Assembly: GCF_001571325.1 (NCBI RefSeq)
Contig: NZ_BCTO01000033.1
Coordinates: 1 to 64,000 of the forward strand
DNA length: 64,000 nt
Direction of reading: 5' to 3'
Source of the DNA: Delftia tsuruhatensis NBRC 16741
Lineage (GTDB): Bacteria; Pseudomonadota; Gammaproteobacteria; Burkholderiales; Burkholderiaceae_C
The translations under genes and the position numbers were made by a program. Under the pieces are notes generated by a model. The model did not search any database. It was not told where the DNA came from and saw only the letters and a program-made list of their open reading frames with translations. Positions within the stretch are counted from its first letter, which is position 1; each line of letters opens with the position of its first letter. Below are positions 8,001 through 16,239 of this stretch, piece after piece.

Positions 8001-9385
8001 AAGACCTTGGTGGCGGGCTCGAAGCGGCCCTGGGCGTCGATGCCGCCCGAGCCTATGGCGATCTGCGCCTGCTCCAGCAGCCACTGCTGGCCGTCATAGC
8101 GCACTGCGGCCTCGATCTGGTCCAGCGGCAGGCGCTGGCGGTCCCAGGGGCCAGGCATGGCGTTGTTCAGGCGTGTCGTCAGCTGCCAGGCGGTGGTGGC
8201 GATGGCCGAGCCTGGTGCCTGGTCCGATGCCTGTTCCGTGGCGGGTGCCTGGGCTGTATCAGCTGCCTTGCCATCCGGCCCGGCCTGCAATTCGCCGCTG
8301 ATGCGGGTGCGCGGTCCCTGGGGCCAGAAGGCGGCGATGTCGATCTGGCTGAGCTGGGCGCGCGCGGTCTGCAGCGGCTGGGGCTGCCAGGGCCGGATGC
8401 TGGCCTCGATGTCCGCGTGCATGGGTTCGGACACGGGGGCGGCTTCCTTGCGCTCCCTGGCCTTGCCGTTCTTGCCATCGGCCTTGGCGGATTTCTGTAC
8501 GGCGGCAGGGGCAGGCGTTTCCTCGGGCACCGTCCCGGGCTTGGCATCAACCTGGAGCTTGATGCCCAGTTGCGCAGCGGCGGTAGCCAGGGTGCCGTCG
8601 ATCCGTGCCTTGGCCTGCACGGCCAGCGGTGCAGGTTTGGGGGCCTTGGCCGTGGAGGCCTCGTCGTCCGAAGCCAGGGCCGGCGCCTGCAGGTCGCCCT
8701 GCAGCTCGGCCTGGATGGCCATGGGCGCACGGGCCTGCAGGCGCAGCCTGGCCTGGTAGCTGCCATCGGCCCATTGCAGGTCGCGCACGTCCAGCTGGTG
8801 CTCGCTGCCGTCGTAGGCGTAGTGGCCTTGCAGGCCCAGTACCTCGGCCTGGGGCGGGCCTTGCCAGACGATGCGCTCCACATGGAAGGGCACGTCGATC
8901 TTCACGGGCAGCACGAGCTGCTGCAGCGGCTCGACGGGTTTCTTGTCCTCGGGGTCAGGCGTGCTGGCAATGTTCAGCTCGGCGATGCGCACTTCGCCCA
9001 GGCGCACGGTGCGCGACAGCAGGGGACGCAATTGCCAGCCGATGGTGGCGTCGCGCAGCTCCACCTTCATGGTGGGGCTTTGCCATTGCAGCCAGCCGAT
9101 GCGCCCGCCCTGGCGCACGGTGCCGGTGACTTCCTTGGCCTGCAGGCTCTGGCCTGCGGGCAGCCAGCCGGCCACGCGCTGCAGGGTGTAGGCCAGCGAA
9201 TCGGCACGGCCGCTCCACCACCAGGCGGAACCCAGCAGGGCGGCCAGCAGCAGGACCAGGACCAGGAAGAACCAGAGCAGGTAGCGCAGCCAGCGGCGGC
9301 GGGGCGCAGGCGACGGAGGGGACGCCTGGGGGCTTTGGTCTGGCGCGGCGGAGGAGGCAGGGGTATTCAAGCGGGAATCCACCAT
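5066..9385 (-). CDS. tamB: Translocation and assembly module protein TamB
   Basis: 1439-residue inner-membrane-anchored periplasm-spanning protein. With TamA it forms a conduit proposed to help insert outer-membrane proteins and move phospholipids. A Pro/Ser-rich cytoplasmic tail (about 1-31) is followed by one transmembrane helix (about 32-52, rich in L, V and W), then a very long low-complexity beta-rich body. It ends in the conserved DUF490/TamB domain, which finishes with the strand TLYIFYDLSRRLTLRGQTGE, typical of outer-membrane-like C-termini. The start ATG lies only 2 bp after the tamA stop (TGACCATG), indicating coupling. The same frame stays open far upstream, but that stretch is antiparallel composition within tamA and not part of the protein. 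Confidence 0.93.
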   Translation of the reverse strand: MVDSRLNTPASSAAPDQSPQASPPSPAPRRRWLRYLLWFFLVLVLLLAALLGSAWWWSGRADSLAYTLQRVAGWLPAGQSLQAKEVTGTVRQGGRIGWLQWQSPTMKVELRDATIGWQLRPLLSRTVRLGEVRIAELNIASTPDPEDKKPVEPLQQLVLPVKIDVPFHVERIVWQGPPQAEVLGLQGHYAYDGSEHQLDVRDLQWADGSYQARLRLQARAPMAIQAELQGDLQAPALASDDEASTAKAPKPAPLAVQAKARIDGTLATAAAQLGIKLQVDAKPGTVPEETPAPAAVQKSAKADGKNGKARERKEAAPVSEPMHADIEASIRPWQPQPLQTARAQLSQIDIAAFWPQGPRTRISGELQAGPDGKAADTAQAPATEQASDQAPGSAIATTAWQLTTRLNNAMPGPWDRQRLPLDQIEAAVRYDGQQWLLEQAQIAIGSGGIDAQGRFEPATKVFEGQAKVQRLDPAALYSLLEAAPLQGELRASTTAEQQVDFSVDIQAAAAPAGAKRQPLRIEKLATKGRWAQPVLSLENLQLDALQASVRSRSLQFDTEQQKLQTVLKAQLPGAELSLDGHISPAAGQGSSQLKLSSLTSLTQWLRKLPGMKDPLAGALIEGQAQLDASWRGGWGALQKRMKAAVGDPLPASGLQLQADLQAAKLRYLPANTPPEQALELPELRLALKGSPEQASLTLAGQAKRGTQTAQIDTALQAGLATARGAAPLDWQASIDKLQARLSPGQDLPGPWQLQLAGNQPVRIAQRTTGRTVLSTAFTASAGSLQVTPPTLPQRRTNAQAPQPVLLAWDDTRASQGGDGRWALRSTGRAQALPLAWVDALSMAEEPPLAAMGLSGDLSFNARWDIDTTGPALKAELLVERAAGDLRLAVEDGSGTTVIHTTGPRSSKPGEVRTRTVRGAGMRAHIKQARLSVRAQGDDVQAKLDWDSERAGTLTAQLGTRLAQQDGTWTWPEKAPLSGQIDARMPDIGIWALFAPPGWRVTGSLQAKAEISGDRQNPQWQGNLSADGLSILSALDGIDLQNGVLRARLQGNRLDLTELRMQGGRGSNARILGYSGNLTTAPREGGELTGSGFVRWDPPNADGSNSGLSMDLRAQATRLQVLVRADRQVSVSGGLQARLEQGQFTLRGDLTTDRATIILPEESAPSLDSDVVVHSAASRKAEQEAARKQQQADRKAQARAETIKLPDILVKLDLGRDFALQGYGITTRLEGALEVQGPTVAGGPPRITGEIRTVQGRYRAWGQSLDVETGLIRFNGPYANPSLDILALRPNIAVRAGVQVQGTANAPRVRLYSDPEMPDAEKLSWVVMGRDPATGGAESALLQQAALSLLSGGRNNSGKIASNLGLDEIGFKGPGGEGSTGAALTLGKRLSSDLYVTYEQSLSGAMGTLYIFYDLSRRLTLRGQTGETSALDLIYTVRKD

Positions 9386-9387
9386 GG

Positions 9388-11310
9388 TCAGAAGTTGAAG
9401 CCCAGGCGCAGGTGCAGGCGCAGCTGCTTTTCCTGGGCGCCCCAGGCGATGTCGGCCTGCACGGGGCCCACGGGGCTGCGCCAGCGCAGGCCGGTGCCCA
9501 CGCCCACGCGCATGTACATGGAGTCGGGCGCATCGCCCACGGTGCCGGCGTCCAGGAAGACGGCGTGCTCCCAGTCCTGCGTGTTGCCCTTGATGACGAT
9601 GGGCCGCTGCCACTCGATGCTGCCCACGGCCATGTAGCGCCCGCCGATGACCTTGCCGCTGTCGGTGCGCGCACCGATGCTCTGGTACCCGTAGCCGCGC
9701 ACGGTGTTGTCGCCGCCGGTGATGAACAGCTGGGTGACGGGCAGGTCGGCATCCTTGCGGGCCAGCAAGGCACCGCCGGAGGCGCGCAGCGCCAGGCGGC
9801 TGCGGCGCTTGGTCTCGGGATCGACCTCGCCGATGGGAATCAGGCTGAGCCAGCGGCCCGAGACACGGCCGAACGGTGTGCGCTGGGGCGTGAGCGTGGT
9901 GCCCGCGCCGACTTCCCAGGCAAAGCCGAAGCCCGAGGAGGGCGCCAGCGTGCTGTCGAAGTAGCGGCCCGTCCAGCCGTAGTTGGCCGTGACCGACGAG
10001 CTGGACGGGGGCGCGCCCTCGCCCTGGGTCTTGGCGTAGTCGTACTGCAGGTAGTAGTTGCGGTCGATGTGGTCTTCGGACTTGGTGCGGCCGGCGCGCA
10101 GCTGCAGGCTGTTGACATCGAAGTCGCCCGAGGGCGCGCGCTCGGCCTTGGCCGTGGTGAACCAGCGCCACAGGGTTTCGTCGGGCAGGGCGGTCCACTG
10201 CGTGGAGATCAGCGGGTTCTTGCGGTCGAAGCGCATGCGCGTGACGGCACGCCAGCCCAGCCAGGGCAGGCGGTTGTGGATGTGGTCCACGCTCAGGCGC
10301 GGGCCGGTGTCGGTGCTCATGCCCACGCCGAAGACCCATTTCTGCATCTGGGCCTCGCGCACCTGGGCGATGACGGGCGTGGTGACCTGGGCGCCCTTGC
10401 GCTTGATGGCTTCCTCGTCCTCGGCGGCGCTGTCTCCCTGCTGGGGCACGTTGGCCAGCGTGAGGAAGACGGAGTCGTAGTAGCCGCTGCTGGCCAGGCG
10501 CAGCTGGGCGTCGACCAGGGCGGTCTGGTCGTATTCCTCGCCCTCGGGCAGGCGTGCGATGCGGGCCGTCCCCACGGGGTCGTAGCGCTGGGCGCCTTCG
10601 ATGCGCAGCGGGCCGAAGGTGTAGGCCGGGCCGGGCGCATAGGCCACGCTGACGTCGGCCTCGTGCGTGTCGGCGTCGATGTCGGCCAGGCTGGAGTCGA
10701 TGCGCGCCAGCGGGTAGCGGCGCGACTGCAGCGTGCGCAGGCCCTGGCTCTTGGCCTGGCTCCAGCTGGCCTGGCTGAAGCGCTGGCCGGGCTGCAGCGG
10801 CCATTGGCTTTCGATGGTGGCGCGCTGCGAGGCGCCTTCGGGATCGTCGGCATTGACGCCCGCAAAACGCACCTGGCTGCGCGCAATGGTGGCGGGCTCG
10901 CCAGGGTCCACCTTGACGGTGACCTCCAGCGGGGCCTCGTCGGATTCGGGCGTTTCCTTGATCTCCACCGTGACCGTGGGGCTGAAGTAGCCCAGCGTGC
11001 CGATCAGGTCGCGCACGTTGGCGTCGGTGGCGCCCAGCAGCCGCGTCAACTCGCGCCGCTGCAGGTCGCTCTGGTAGCGGTAGCGGCGCAGTTCGAGGTG
11101 CTTTTCCAGCAGCTCGCGCACTTCCTTGGGCGCATCGACGACAAGGGAGAAGGCCGGGTCGCCGGTCGCTGCAATCAGCGACGGGTCCGTGTCCTTGTCA
11201 TCATTCTTGGACGGCAGGAGGCTGCAGCCGCCTAGCATCAGGGCTGCACTCAACAGAAACAAAAACGCCGGCCCTCGGGCCGGCGCTGTCGCGGGGGGGA
11301 GCTTGGGCAT
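9388..11310 (-). CDS. tamA: Outer-membrane assembly factor TamA (Omp85/BamA family)
   Basis: 640 residues: N-terminal signal, periplasmic POTRA domains (about 50-330) and a C-terminal 16-stranded Omp85 barrel (about 340-640) that includes a VRGYGY motif and ends in the aromatic LRLGFNF. The signal ends in a lipobox-like LMLGGC with Cys29, unusual for a barrel protein, so it may be a lipoprotein or just be cleaved nearby. It acts with TamB encoded 2 bp downstream, and starts 4 bp after the VWA gene. A strong terminator-like hairpin overlaps codons 10-18, which makes either the start or the operon structure worth checking. Confidence 0.92.
   Translation of the reverse strand: MPKLPPATAPARGPAFLFLLSAALMLGGCSLLPSKNDDKDTDPSLIAATGDPAFSLVVDAPKEVRELLEKHLELRRYRYQSDLQRRELTRLLGATDANVRDLIGTLGYFSPTVTVEIKETPESDEAPLEVTVKVDPGEPATIARSQVRFAGVNADDPEGASQRATIESQWPLQPGQRFSQASWSQAKSQGLRTLQSRRYPLARIDSSLADIDADTHEADVSVAYAPGPAYTFGPLRIEGAQRYDPVGTARIARLPEGEEYDQTALVDAQLRLASSGYYDSVFLTLANVPQQGDSAAEDEEAIKRKGAQVTTPVIAQVREAQMQKWVFGVGMSTDTGPRLSVDHIHNRLPWLGWRAVTRMRFDRKNPLISTQWTALPDETLWRWFTTAKAERAPSGDFDVNSLQLRAGRTKSEDHIDRNYYLQYDYAKTQGEGAPPSSSSVTANYGWTGRYFDSTLAPSSGFGFAWEVGAGTTLTPQRTPFGRVSGRWLSLIPIGEVDPETKRRSRLALRASGGALLARKDADLPVTQLFITGGDNTVRGYGYQSIGARTDSGKVIGGRYMAVGSIEWQRPIVIKGNTQDWEHAVFLDAGTVGDAPDSMYMRVGVGTGLRWRSPVGPVQADIAWGAQEKQLRLHLRLGFNF
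11257..11283 (-). terminator. Terminator-like hairpin inside the 5' end of tamA
   Basis: On the minus strand CGCCGGCC-CGAG-GGCCGGCG forms an uninterrupted GC-only stem of 8 bp with a 4-nt loop (9 bp if the loop is tightened), followed at once by TTTTTGTTT. This is a textbook intrinsic terminator. It lies 32-58 bp past the stop of the VWA gene but inside tamA codons 10-18, where it encodes Ala-Arg-Gly-Pro-Ala-Phe-Leu-Phe of the signal peptide. Translation of tamA would be needed to keep it melted. Confidence 0.55.
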
Positions 11311-11314
11311 CGGC

Positions 11315-12502
11315 CTATTTTGACAGCAGGCGCATGGCGTCTTCCAGACCTTTGAGTGTCAAAGGGTACATGCGGTTGCCCGTGAGCTGCTGGATGATGC
11401 TGATGCTCTGGCGGTACTGCCAGACGCCGGGCGGCTCGGGGTTGATCCAGGCAAAGCGCGGGAAGGCATGCGTCAGGCGCTGCAGCCATTCGGCGCCGGG
11501 CTCCTCGTTCATGTACTCCACGCTGCCGCCGGGCTGCAGGATCTCGTAGGGGCTCATGGTGGCGTCGCCCACGAAGATCAGCTTGTAGTCCTTGTTGTAC
11601 TTGCGGATGATGTCCCAGGTCGGAAACTTCTCGGCGAAGCGGCGGCGGTTGTTCTTCCACATGAAGTCGTAGACGCAGTTGTGGAAGTAGTAGAACTCCA
11701 GGTGCTTGAACTCGCTCTTGACGGCGGAGAACAGCTCCTCCACGCGCTGCACGTGCTCGTCCATGGTGCCGCCCACGTCCATGAGCAGCAGCACCTTCAC
11801 GTTGTTGTGGCGCTCCGGGATCATCTTGATGTCCAGGTAGCCCGCGTTGGCGGCCGTGCTGCGGATGGTGTCGGGCAGGTCCAGCTCCAGGTCGCTGCCT
11901 TCGCGTGCGAACTTGCGCAGCCGGCGCAGCGCCACCTTGATGTTGCGCGTGCCCAGCTCCTGCGTGTCGTCGTAGTCGCGGTAGGCACGCTGCTCCCAGA
12001 CCTTGACGGCGCTCTTGTTGCGGCCCGGCCCGCCGATGCGCACGCCGGCCGGGTTGTAGCCGCCGTGGCCGAAGGGGCTGGTGCCGCCCGTGCCTATCCA
12101 CTTGTTGCCGCCTTCGTGGCGCTCCTTTTGCTCCTCCAGGCGCTTCTTGAGCGTGTCCATCAGCTCGTCCCAGCCCATGGCTTCGATGGCGGCCTTCTGC
12201 TCGGGCGAGAGTTCGCGCTCCAGCAGCTTCTTCAGCCAGTCCTGGGGAATCTCGCGCGTGAGGTCGGCCACCATCTCCACGCCCTTGAAGTAGGCAGCGA
12301 AGGCGCGGTCGTACTTGTCGTAGTGCTTCTCGTCCTTGACCAGCACGGTGCGGCCCAGGTGGTAGAAGTCGTCCAGGCTCCAGGCGTCCTCGCTCCTGGG
12401 GCCGACCACGCCGGCCTGCAGCGCCTCCAGCAGGGTCAGGAACTCCTTGACCGAGACGGGCAGCTTGGCCGCGCGCATGGTGTAGAAGAAGTCGATCAGC
12501 AT
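11315..12502 (-). CDS. VWA domain protein, CoxE-like
   Basis: 395-residue cytosolic protein of the family with a C-terminal von Willebrand A domain that pairs with MoxR ATPases (CoxD/CoxE, RavA/ViaA type systems), thought to act as chaperone-like machinery for metal-cofactor or complex assembly. N-terminal helices (MLIDFFYTMRAAKLPVSVKEF) are typical. The metal-ion-dependent adhesion site reads DVGGTM rather than D-x-S-x-S, and the second site threonine is seen in VGDATMSPYE. The gene follows the GNAT gene by 31 bp and the MoxR gene by two positions, all on the minus strand. Confidence 0.85.
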   Translation of the reverse strand: MLIDFFYTMRAAKLPVSVKEFLTLLEALQAGVVGPRSEDAWSLDDFYHLGRTVLVKDEKHYDKYDRAFAAYFKGVEMVADLTREIPQDWLKKLLERELSPEQKAAIEAMGWDELMDTLKKRLEEQKERHEGGNKWIGTGGTSPFGHGGYNPAGVRIGGPGRNKSAVKVWEQRAYRDYDDTQELGTRNIKVALRRLRKFAREGSDLELDLPDTIRSTAANAGYLDIKMIPERHNNVKVLLLMDVGGTMDEHVQRVEELFSAVKSEFKHLEFYYFHNCVYDFMWKNNRRRFAEKFPTWDIIRKYNKDYKLIFVGDATMSPYEILQPGGSVEYMNEEPGAEWLQRLTHAFPRFAWINPEPPGVWQYRQSISIIQQLTGNRMYPLTLKGLEDAMRLLSK

Positions 12503-12533
12503 GGCATCTCCCGGGGGCCTGGCGTACGCGCCC

Positions 12534-13268
12534 TCATGTGCGCGCCACGGCGGTGCTGCCGTCCGAATGGCGCTGCAACTGGTCCAGCAACTGGGCGCGC
12601 GACTCGGGCCATTCGCCGCTGCGCAGGCTGTACATCACGGTGTCGCGGATGGTGCCGTCGCGGCGCAGCGCGTGGCCGCGGATCACGCCGTCCTTCCTGG
12701 CACCCAGGCGCTCGATGGCGCGCTGGCTGGCGAAGTTGAAGCAGTCCGTGCGCCAGCCCACCACATGGCAGGCCAGCGTGTCGAAGGCATGGCCCATGAG
12801 CATGAGCTTGGCCGAGGTGTTGACATGGGTGCGCTGCACGCTGCGCGCGTACCAGGTGTAGCCGATCTCCACGCGGCGCACCTCGGGCAGGATGTCGTGG
12901 TAGCTGCTGGTGCCCAGCACGCGGCCGCTGTCGTCGTCGAGCACGGCAAACGCGAAGCGCTTGCCCTGGCTGCGCTGCTCCAGCGCGGCCTCGATATAGG
13001 CGCGCACGTCGTCGGGCTCGGGCGCGGAGGTCACGCGGATGCGCCACAGCTGGCCGTCCTGCACGGCCTCGCGCAGGCCCGGTTCATGGCTGAGCGCCAG
13101 GGGCTCGAGCCGCACGCCGTTGAAGCGCATGACCACGGGCTGCACGAAGCCCTGGTGCGCCACGGCGCCAGCCACGGGGATGGTGGTGACCTGGCCGGTG
13201 ATGGCCGGCACGCGCGATTCTGCGCCGGCGTGGTCGGGGCCTTCGGTGTCGGGCTTGGAATCCGGCAT
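12534..13268 (-). CDS. GNAT family N-acetyltransferase (RimJ/RimL-like)
   Basis: 244 residues. The body resembles the RimJ/RimL-type GNAT domain: substrate-side segment VRLEPLALSHEPGLREAV near 52-69, strand GYTWYARSVQRTHVN near 139-153, acetyl-CoA-binding region LMLMGHAFDTLACHVVGW, and the typical TDCFNFASQRAIERLGARKDG segment. Such enzymes acetylate protein N-termini or small amines; the target here is not predictable. I start at ATG 13268, 8 bp after the MoxR stop, with a poorly conserved N-terminal 45 residues. It sits between the MoxR and VWA genes, which are usually adjacent, so it has been inserted in this operon. Confidence 0.82.
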   Translation of the reverse strand: MPDSKPDTEGPDHAGAESRVPAITGQVTTIPVAGAVAHQGFVQPVVMRFNGVRLEPLALSHEPGLREAVQDGQLWRIRVTSAPEPDDVRAYIEAALEQRSQGKRFAFAVLDDDSGRVLGTSSYHDILPEVRRVEIGYTWYARSVQRTHVNTSAKLMLMGHAFDTLACHVVGWRTDCFNFASQRAIERLGARKDGVIRGHALRRDGTIRDTVMYSLRSGEWPESRAQLLDQLQRHSDGSTAVART

Positions 13269-13276
13269 GGCTGGCC

Positions 13277-14131
13277 TCAGCGGTTGCGCTGGTTCATGAA
13301 GACCAGCTTCTCGAACAGGCTCACGTCCTGCTCGTTCTTGAGCAGGGCGCCCACCAGCGGCGGCACGGAGACCTTGCCCTCGGCGGTCTGCAGCGATTCC
13401 ACGGGAATGTCCTCGGCCACCAGCAGCTTGAGCCAGTCGATCAGCTCGCTGGTGGAGGGCTTCTTCTTGAGGCCGGGCAGGTTGCGCACGTCGTAGAACA
13501 CCTTCATCGCGGCGGCCAGCAGCTCGCCCTGCAGCTTGGGGAAGTGCACGGCCACGATCTGGCGCATGGTGTCGGCGTCGGGGAACTTGATGTAGTGGAA
13601 GAAGCAGCGGCGCAGGAAGGCGTCGGGCAGCTCCTTTTCGTTGTTGGAGGTGATGAACACCAGCGGCCGGTGCTTGGCGCGGATCATCTCGCGCGTCTCG
13701 TAGCAGTAGAACTCCATGCGGTCGATCTCGCGCAGCAGGTCGTTCGGGAATTCGATGTCGGCCTTGTCGATCTCGTCGATCAGCAGGGCCACGGGCCGGT
13801 CTGCCGTGAAGGCCTGCCACAGCACGCCCTTGACGATGTAGTTGTGGATGTCCTTGACGCGCTCGCCGCCGTCGATGTCGGACAGTTGCGAGTCGCGCAG
13901 GCGGCTGACGGCGTCGTATTCATACAGGCCCTGCTGGGCCTTGGTGGTGGACTTGATGTGCCACTGCAGCAGCGGCATGTCCAGCGCGGCGGCCACTTCC
14001 TCGGCCAGCATGGTCTTGCCCGTGCCGGGCTCTCCCTTGACCAGCAGCGGGCGCTGCAAGGTGGCTGCGGCATTCACCGCGAGCATCAAATCCTGGGTGG
14101 CGACGTAGTTCTCGGAACCTTGAAATTTCAT
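13277..14131 (-). CDS. MoxR-family AAA+ ATPase
   Basis: 284 residues. Walker A GEPGTGKT is at 32-39, Walker B LLIDEID near 115, sensor-1 in FITSNNEKELPDAFLRRC near 158-175, and a C-terminal AAA lid. MoxR ATPases act with VWA-domain partners as chaperones in the maturation of enzyme complexes; the partner is almost certainly the VWA protein encoded two genes downstream. It is the first gene of a minus-strand set MoxR-GNAT-VWA-tamA-tamB and is divergent from the cytochrome c gene at 14248. The client complex is unknown; no molybdenum hydroxylase or CO dehydrogenase genes are in the window. Confidence 0.9.
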   Translation of the reverse strand: MKFQGSENYVATQDLMLAVNAAATLQRPLLVKGEPGTGKTMLAEEVAAALDMPLLQWHIKSTTKAQQGLYEYDAVSRLRDSQLSDIDGGERVKDIHNYIVKGVLWQAFTADRPVALLIDEIDKADIEFPNDLLREIDRMEFYCYETREMIRAKHRPLVFITSNNEKELPDAFLRRCFFHYIKFPDADTMRQIVAVHFPKLQGELLAAAMKVFYDVRNLPGLKKKPSTSELIDWLKLLVAEDIPVESLQTAEGKVSVPPLVGALLKNEQDVSLFEKLVFMNQRNR

Positions 14132-14247
14132 GGGCGGTATCAGCGTAAGTATTGATGGGGACGCTTGACGGTGACTGCCATAATCGTTCGCGCTACCCGC
14201 TCAGCAGTAGGCATCCGTCAGAACTCTTGAAGGATTGTGCGCGCAAA

Positions 14248-14922
14248 ATGATAAAAACTTTGACCACGGTATTGGCGCTGGCTGTCGCATCTGTGACCTC
14301 TGTGGCACAGGCCCAGCAAAGCAAAGGTGACGCAAAGGCAGGGGAGGGGAAGATCGCCATGTGCATTGGCTGCCATGGCATCCAGGGCTACCAGGCCAGC
14401 TTCCCCGAGGTGTACAAGGTCCCCAAGATTTCCGGCCAGGGCGCACCCTACATCGTGGCCGCGCTGCAGGCCTACCAGAAGGGCGAACGCAAGCATCCCA
14501 CCATGCGCGGCATTGCCGATCCGCTGACCGAGCAGGACATGGCCGACGTGGCGGCCTACTACGCCGAGCATGGCGTGGCCAAGGCCGCCGACGCCAAGGT
14601 CCGCGAGCCCAGCACCCAGGTCGCCGCGCTGCTGCAAAAGGGCGCCTGCGTATCCTGCCACGGCCAGGGCTTTTCCAAACCCATCGATCCCAGCTACCCC
14701 AAGGTGGCCGGCCAGTATGCGGACTATCTGTACTCCGCCCTCAAGTCCTACAAGACCGAAGGCAACCCCCATATCGGCCGCAGCAACGGCGTGATGGCCG
14801 GCATTGCCAAGCAGTTCACCAACAGCGAACTCAAGGCGCTGGCCAACTACATCGGCAGCCTCGATGGCGAGCTGCAGACCCTGCCGCAGCCCCATTTCCG
14901 CCTGGGCCACAAATCGCAGTGA
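14248..14922 (+). CDS. Di-heme cytochrome c (c4/c553 type)
   Basis: 224 residues with a Sec signal (about 1-22, ending AQAQ) and two class I heme c sites, CIGCH near residue 37 and CVSCH near 135, each followed by a downstream Met ligand segment (HPTMRGIAD; GVMAGIA). This is the two-domain periplasmic cytochrome c4 layout; such proteins donate electrons to terminal oxidases, consistent with the aa3 oxidase cluster 9 kb away. I chose the ATG at 14248 because the signal peptide begins there; longer in-frame starts add non-homologous residues. The gene is followed by a strong hairpin terminator. Confidence 0.88.
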   Translation: MIKTLTTVLALAVASVTSVAQAQQSKGDAKAGEGKIAMCIGCHGIQGYQASFPEVYKVPKISGQGAPYIVAALQAYQKGERKHPTMRGIADPLTEQDMADVAAYYAEHGVAKAADAKVREPSTQVAALLQKGACVSCHGQGFSKPIDPSYPKVAGQYADYLYSALKSYKTEGNPHIGRSNGVMAGIAKQFTNSELKALANYIGSLDGELQTLPQPHFRLGHKSQ

Positions 14923-14950
14923 ATCGCGCGCAGCCCCATACCCCATAGCA

Positions 14951-14975
14951 AAAGCCCGCAATCGCGGGCTTTGTC
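14951..14975. terminator. Bidirectional intrinsic terminator
   Basis: AAAGCCCGC (14951-14959), loop AATC, GCGGGCTTT (14964-14972). The perfect 9-bp stem with flanking A and T runs can serve both the cytochrome c gene (plus) and the DUF1841 gene (minus), which converge here. Confidence 0.85.
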
Positions 14976-14997
14976 TTGAGGGTGATGCACAGAGGCG

Positions 14998-15456
14998 CTA
15001 TGCGCCGCCCGTGGCCTTGGCGCCGTCACTCGTGGCGCGGCGCTGGACTGCGGCGATATAGGCTTCGCCATCGGGCGGGCGGCCCGAACGCTGGCTTTCC
15101 CAGAGCATCTGCCCCAGGCATTCCATGGTGGCGTGGTGGGCGTCGTGCAGCGAGTCCAGGCGGCGGCTGAGCAGCTCCACGGCCTGGCGTATGCCGCGCG
15201 GCTGGTCGATGCTGCACTGCTCGCTGATGGACAGATGCATGGACAGATGCAAAAACGGATTGGTCACGCCGGGCGTGGCGTCGTAGTCGCGCAGCAGGGC
15301 GGCGTCCACGTCGGCAAGGTCATCGAAATACTCGGGATGCTCGGCAATCCAGAGGCTGGCCAGCGTCTCTATGGCCTCCATCGGCGCGCCGCTCAGCATC
15401 TTGGTGCGCACGCCGCAGAAAAAGCGCCGCACATCGGCTTGGGTGGGGTTGAACAT
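14998..15456 (-). CDS. DUF1841 family protein
   Basis: 152-residue cytosolic protein of the DUF1841 family found widely in beta- and gammaproteobacteria; no function established. Typical features are FNPTQADVRRFFC at the start, the segment HPEYFDDLADVDAALLRDYD, and the motif NPFLHLSMHLSISEQ with several histidines (near residues 79-93), followed by H-rich DAHHATMECLGQMLWESQR. I chose the ATG at 15456 because conserved sequence begins there; an upstream in-frame start would add 15 Arg/Pro-rich residues. Confidence 0.8.
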   Translation of the reverse strand: MFNPTQADVRRFFCGVRTKMLSGAPMEAIETLASLWIAEHPEYFDDLADVDAALLRDYDATPGVTNPFLHLSMHLSISEQCSIDQPRGIRQAVELLSRRLDSLHDAHHATMECLGQMLWESQRSGRPPDGEAYIAAVQRRATSDGAKATGGA

Positions 15457-15533
15457 GGTGGCGCGCAGCGTAGCACGCGGCCCTTTTGGGCGGGCACGCA
15501 AGGACTTTGCCGAGGGCCCGCCGCAAGAAGAGG

Positions 15534-16133
15534 TCAGAGCACCTCGAAGACCCTGCCGGTCTGGGCGCCTTCCACGCTGCGCTGGTAGGCCAGGGCCACG
15601 CGGGCGGCGGGCACGGTCTCGAAGCCGGGGAAGACCGAGCCATAGGCATCGGCCGATTCGGTCAGCAGGGTGGGGCTCACGGCGTTGATGCGCAGGCCGC
15701 GCTGCAGTTCGACCGCGGCGCCGGTGACGAAGCCGTGGAGGGCGGCATTCACTGTCGATGCATTGGCGCCGTGGCGGATGGGCTCGGTGGCGGCGACGCC
15801 GCTGGTCAGCGTGATGGAGCCGCCGTCGCGCAGCCAGCGCTGGCCCAGCAGGGCGAGCCGCACCTGGCCCAGCAGCTTGTCCTGCAGGCCGGAGTTGAAC
15901 TGCTCGGCCGTCATCTCGGACAGCGGGCCGAAGTGCAGCTTTCCGGCCGTGCTGACGATGGCGTCCACCTGGCCGGCGGCTTCGAACATTTTCTGCAGCG
16001 TCTCGGGCTGCGTGAAGTCGGCGCGCAGATCGCCGCTGTTGCGGCCCACGGTGACGATGTCATGGCGCGGGGCCAGCAGGGCGTGTACGGCGCGGCCGAT
16101 GGTGCCGGAGGCACCGATGAGAAGGATCTTCAT
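15534..16133 (-). CDS. Atypical short-chain dehydrogenase
   Basis: 199 residues of the small SDR type related to E. coli-like short sugar/isoflavone-reductase-like dehydrogenases. The cofactor motif GASGTIG is at 7-13, the STAGK segment is in place of NNAG near 61-65, TLTSGVAA carries the catalytic serine, and the C-terminal INAVSPTLLTES strand is intact. The usual Y-x3-K is replaced by N-A-S-T-V-N-A-A around residues 130-137, so the tyrosine is missing and the protein may bind cofactor without classical catalysis. It is divergent from the LysR gene at 16240, its likely regulator (106 bp between starts). Confidence 0.75.
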   Translation of the reverse strand: MKILLIGASGTIGRAVHALLAPRHDIVTVGRNSGDLRADFTQPETLQKMFEAAGQVDAIVSTAGKLHFGPLSEMTAEQFNSGLQDKLLGQVRLALLGQRWLRDGGSITLTSGVAATEPIRHGANASTVNAALHGFVTGAAVELQRGLRINAVSPTLLTESADAYGSVFPGFETVPAARVALAYQRSVEGAQTGRVFEVL

Positions 16134-16239
16134 GCGGTTTTCTTTCTGAGGGGGTGAACAGGCCTCCAGTGTTTTGCAAATCATGGATGGCATAAAGTAG
16201 CTGGATCTTTTTGTACTCCTAAGCATTGGTTGGCAATCC

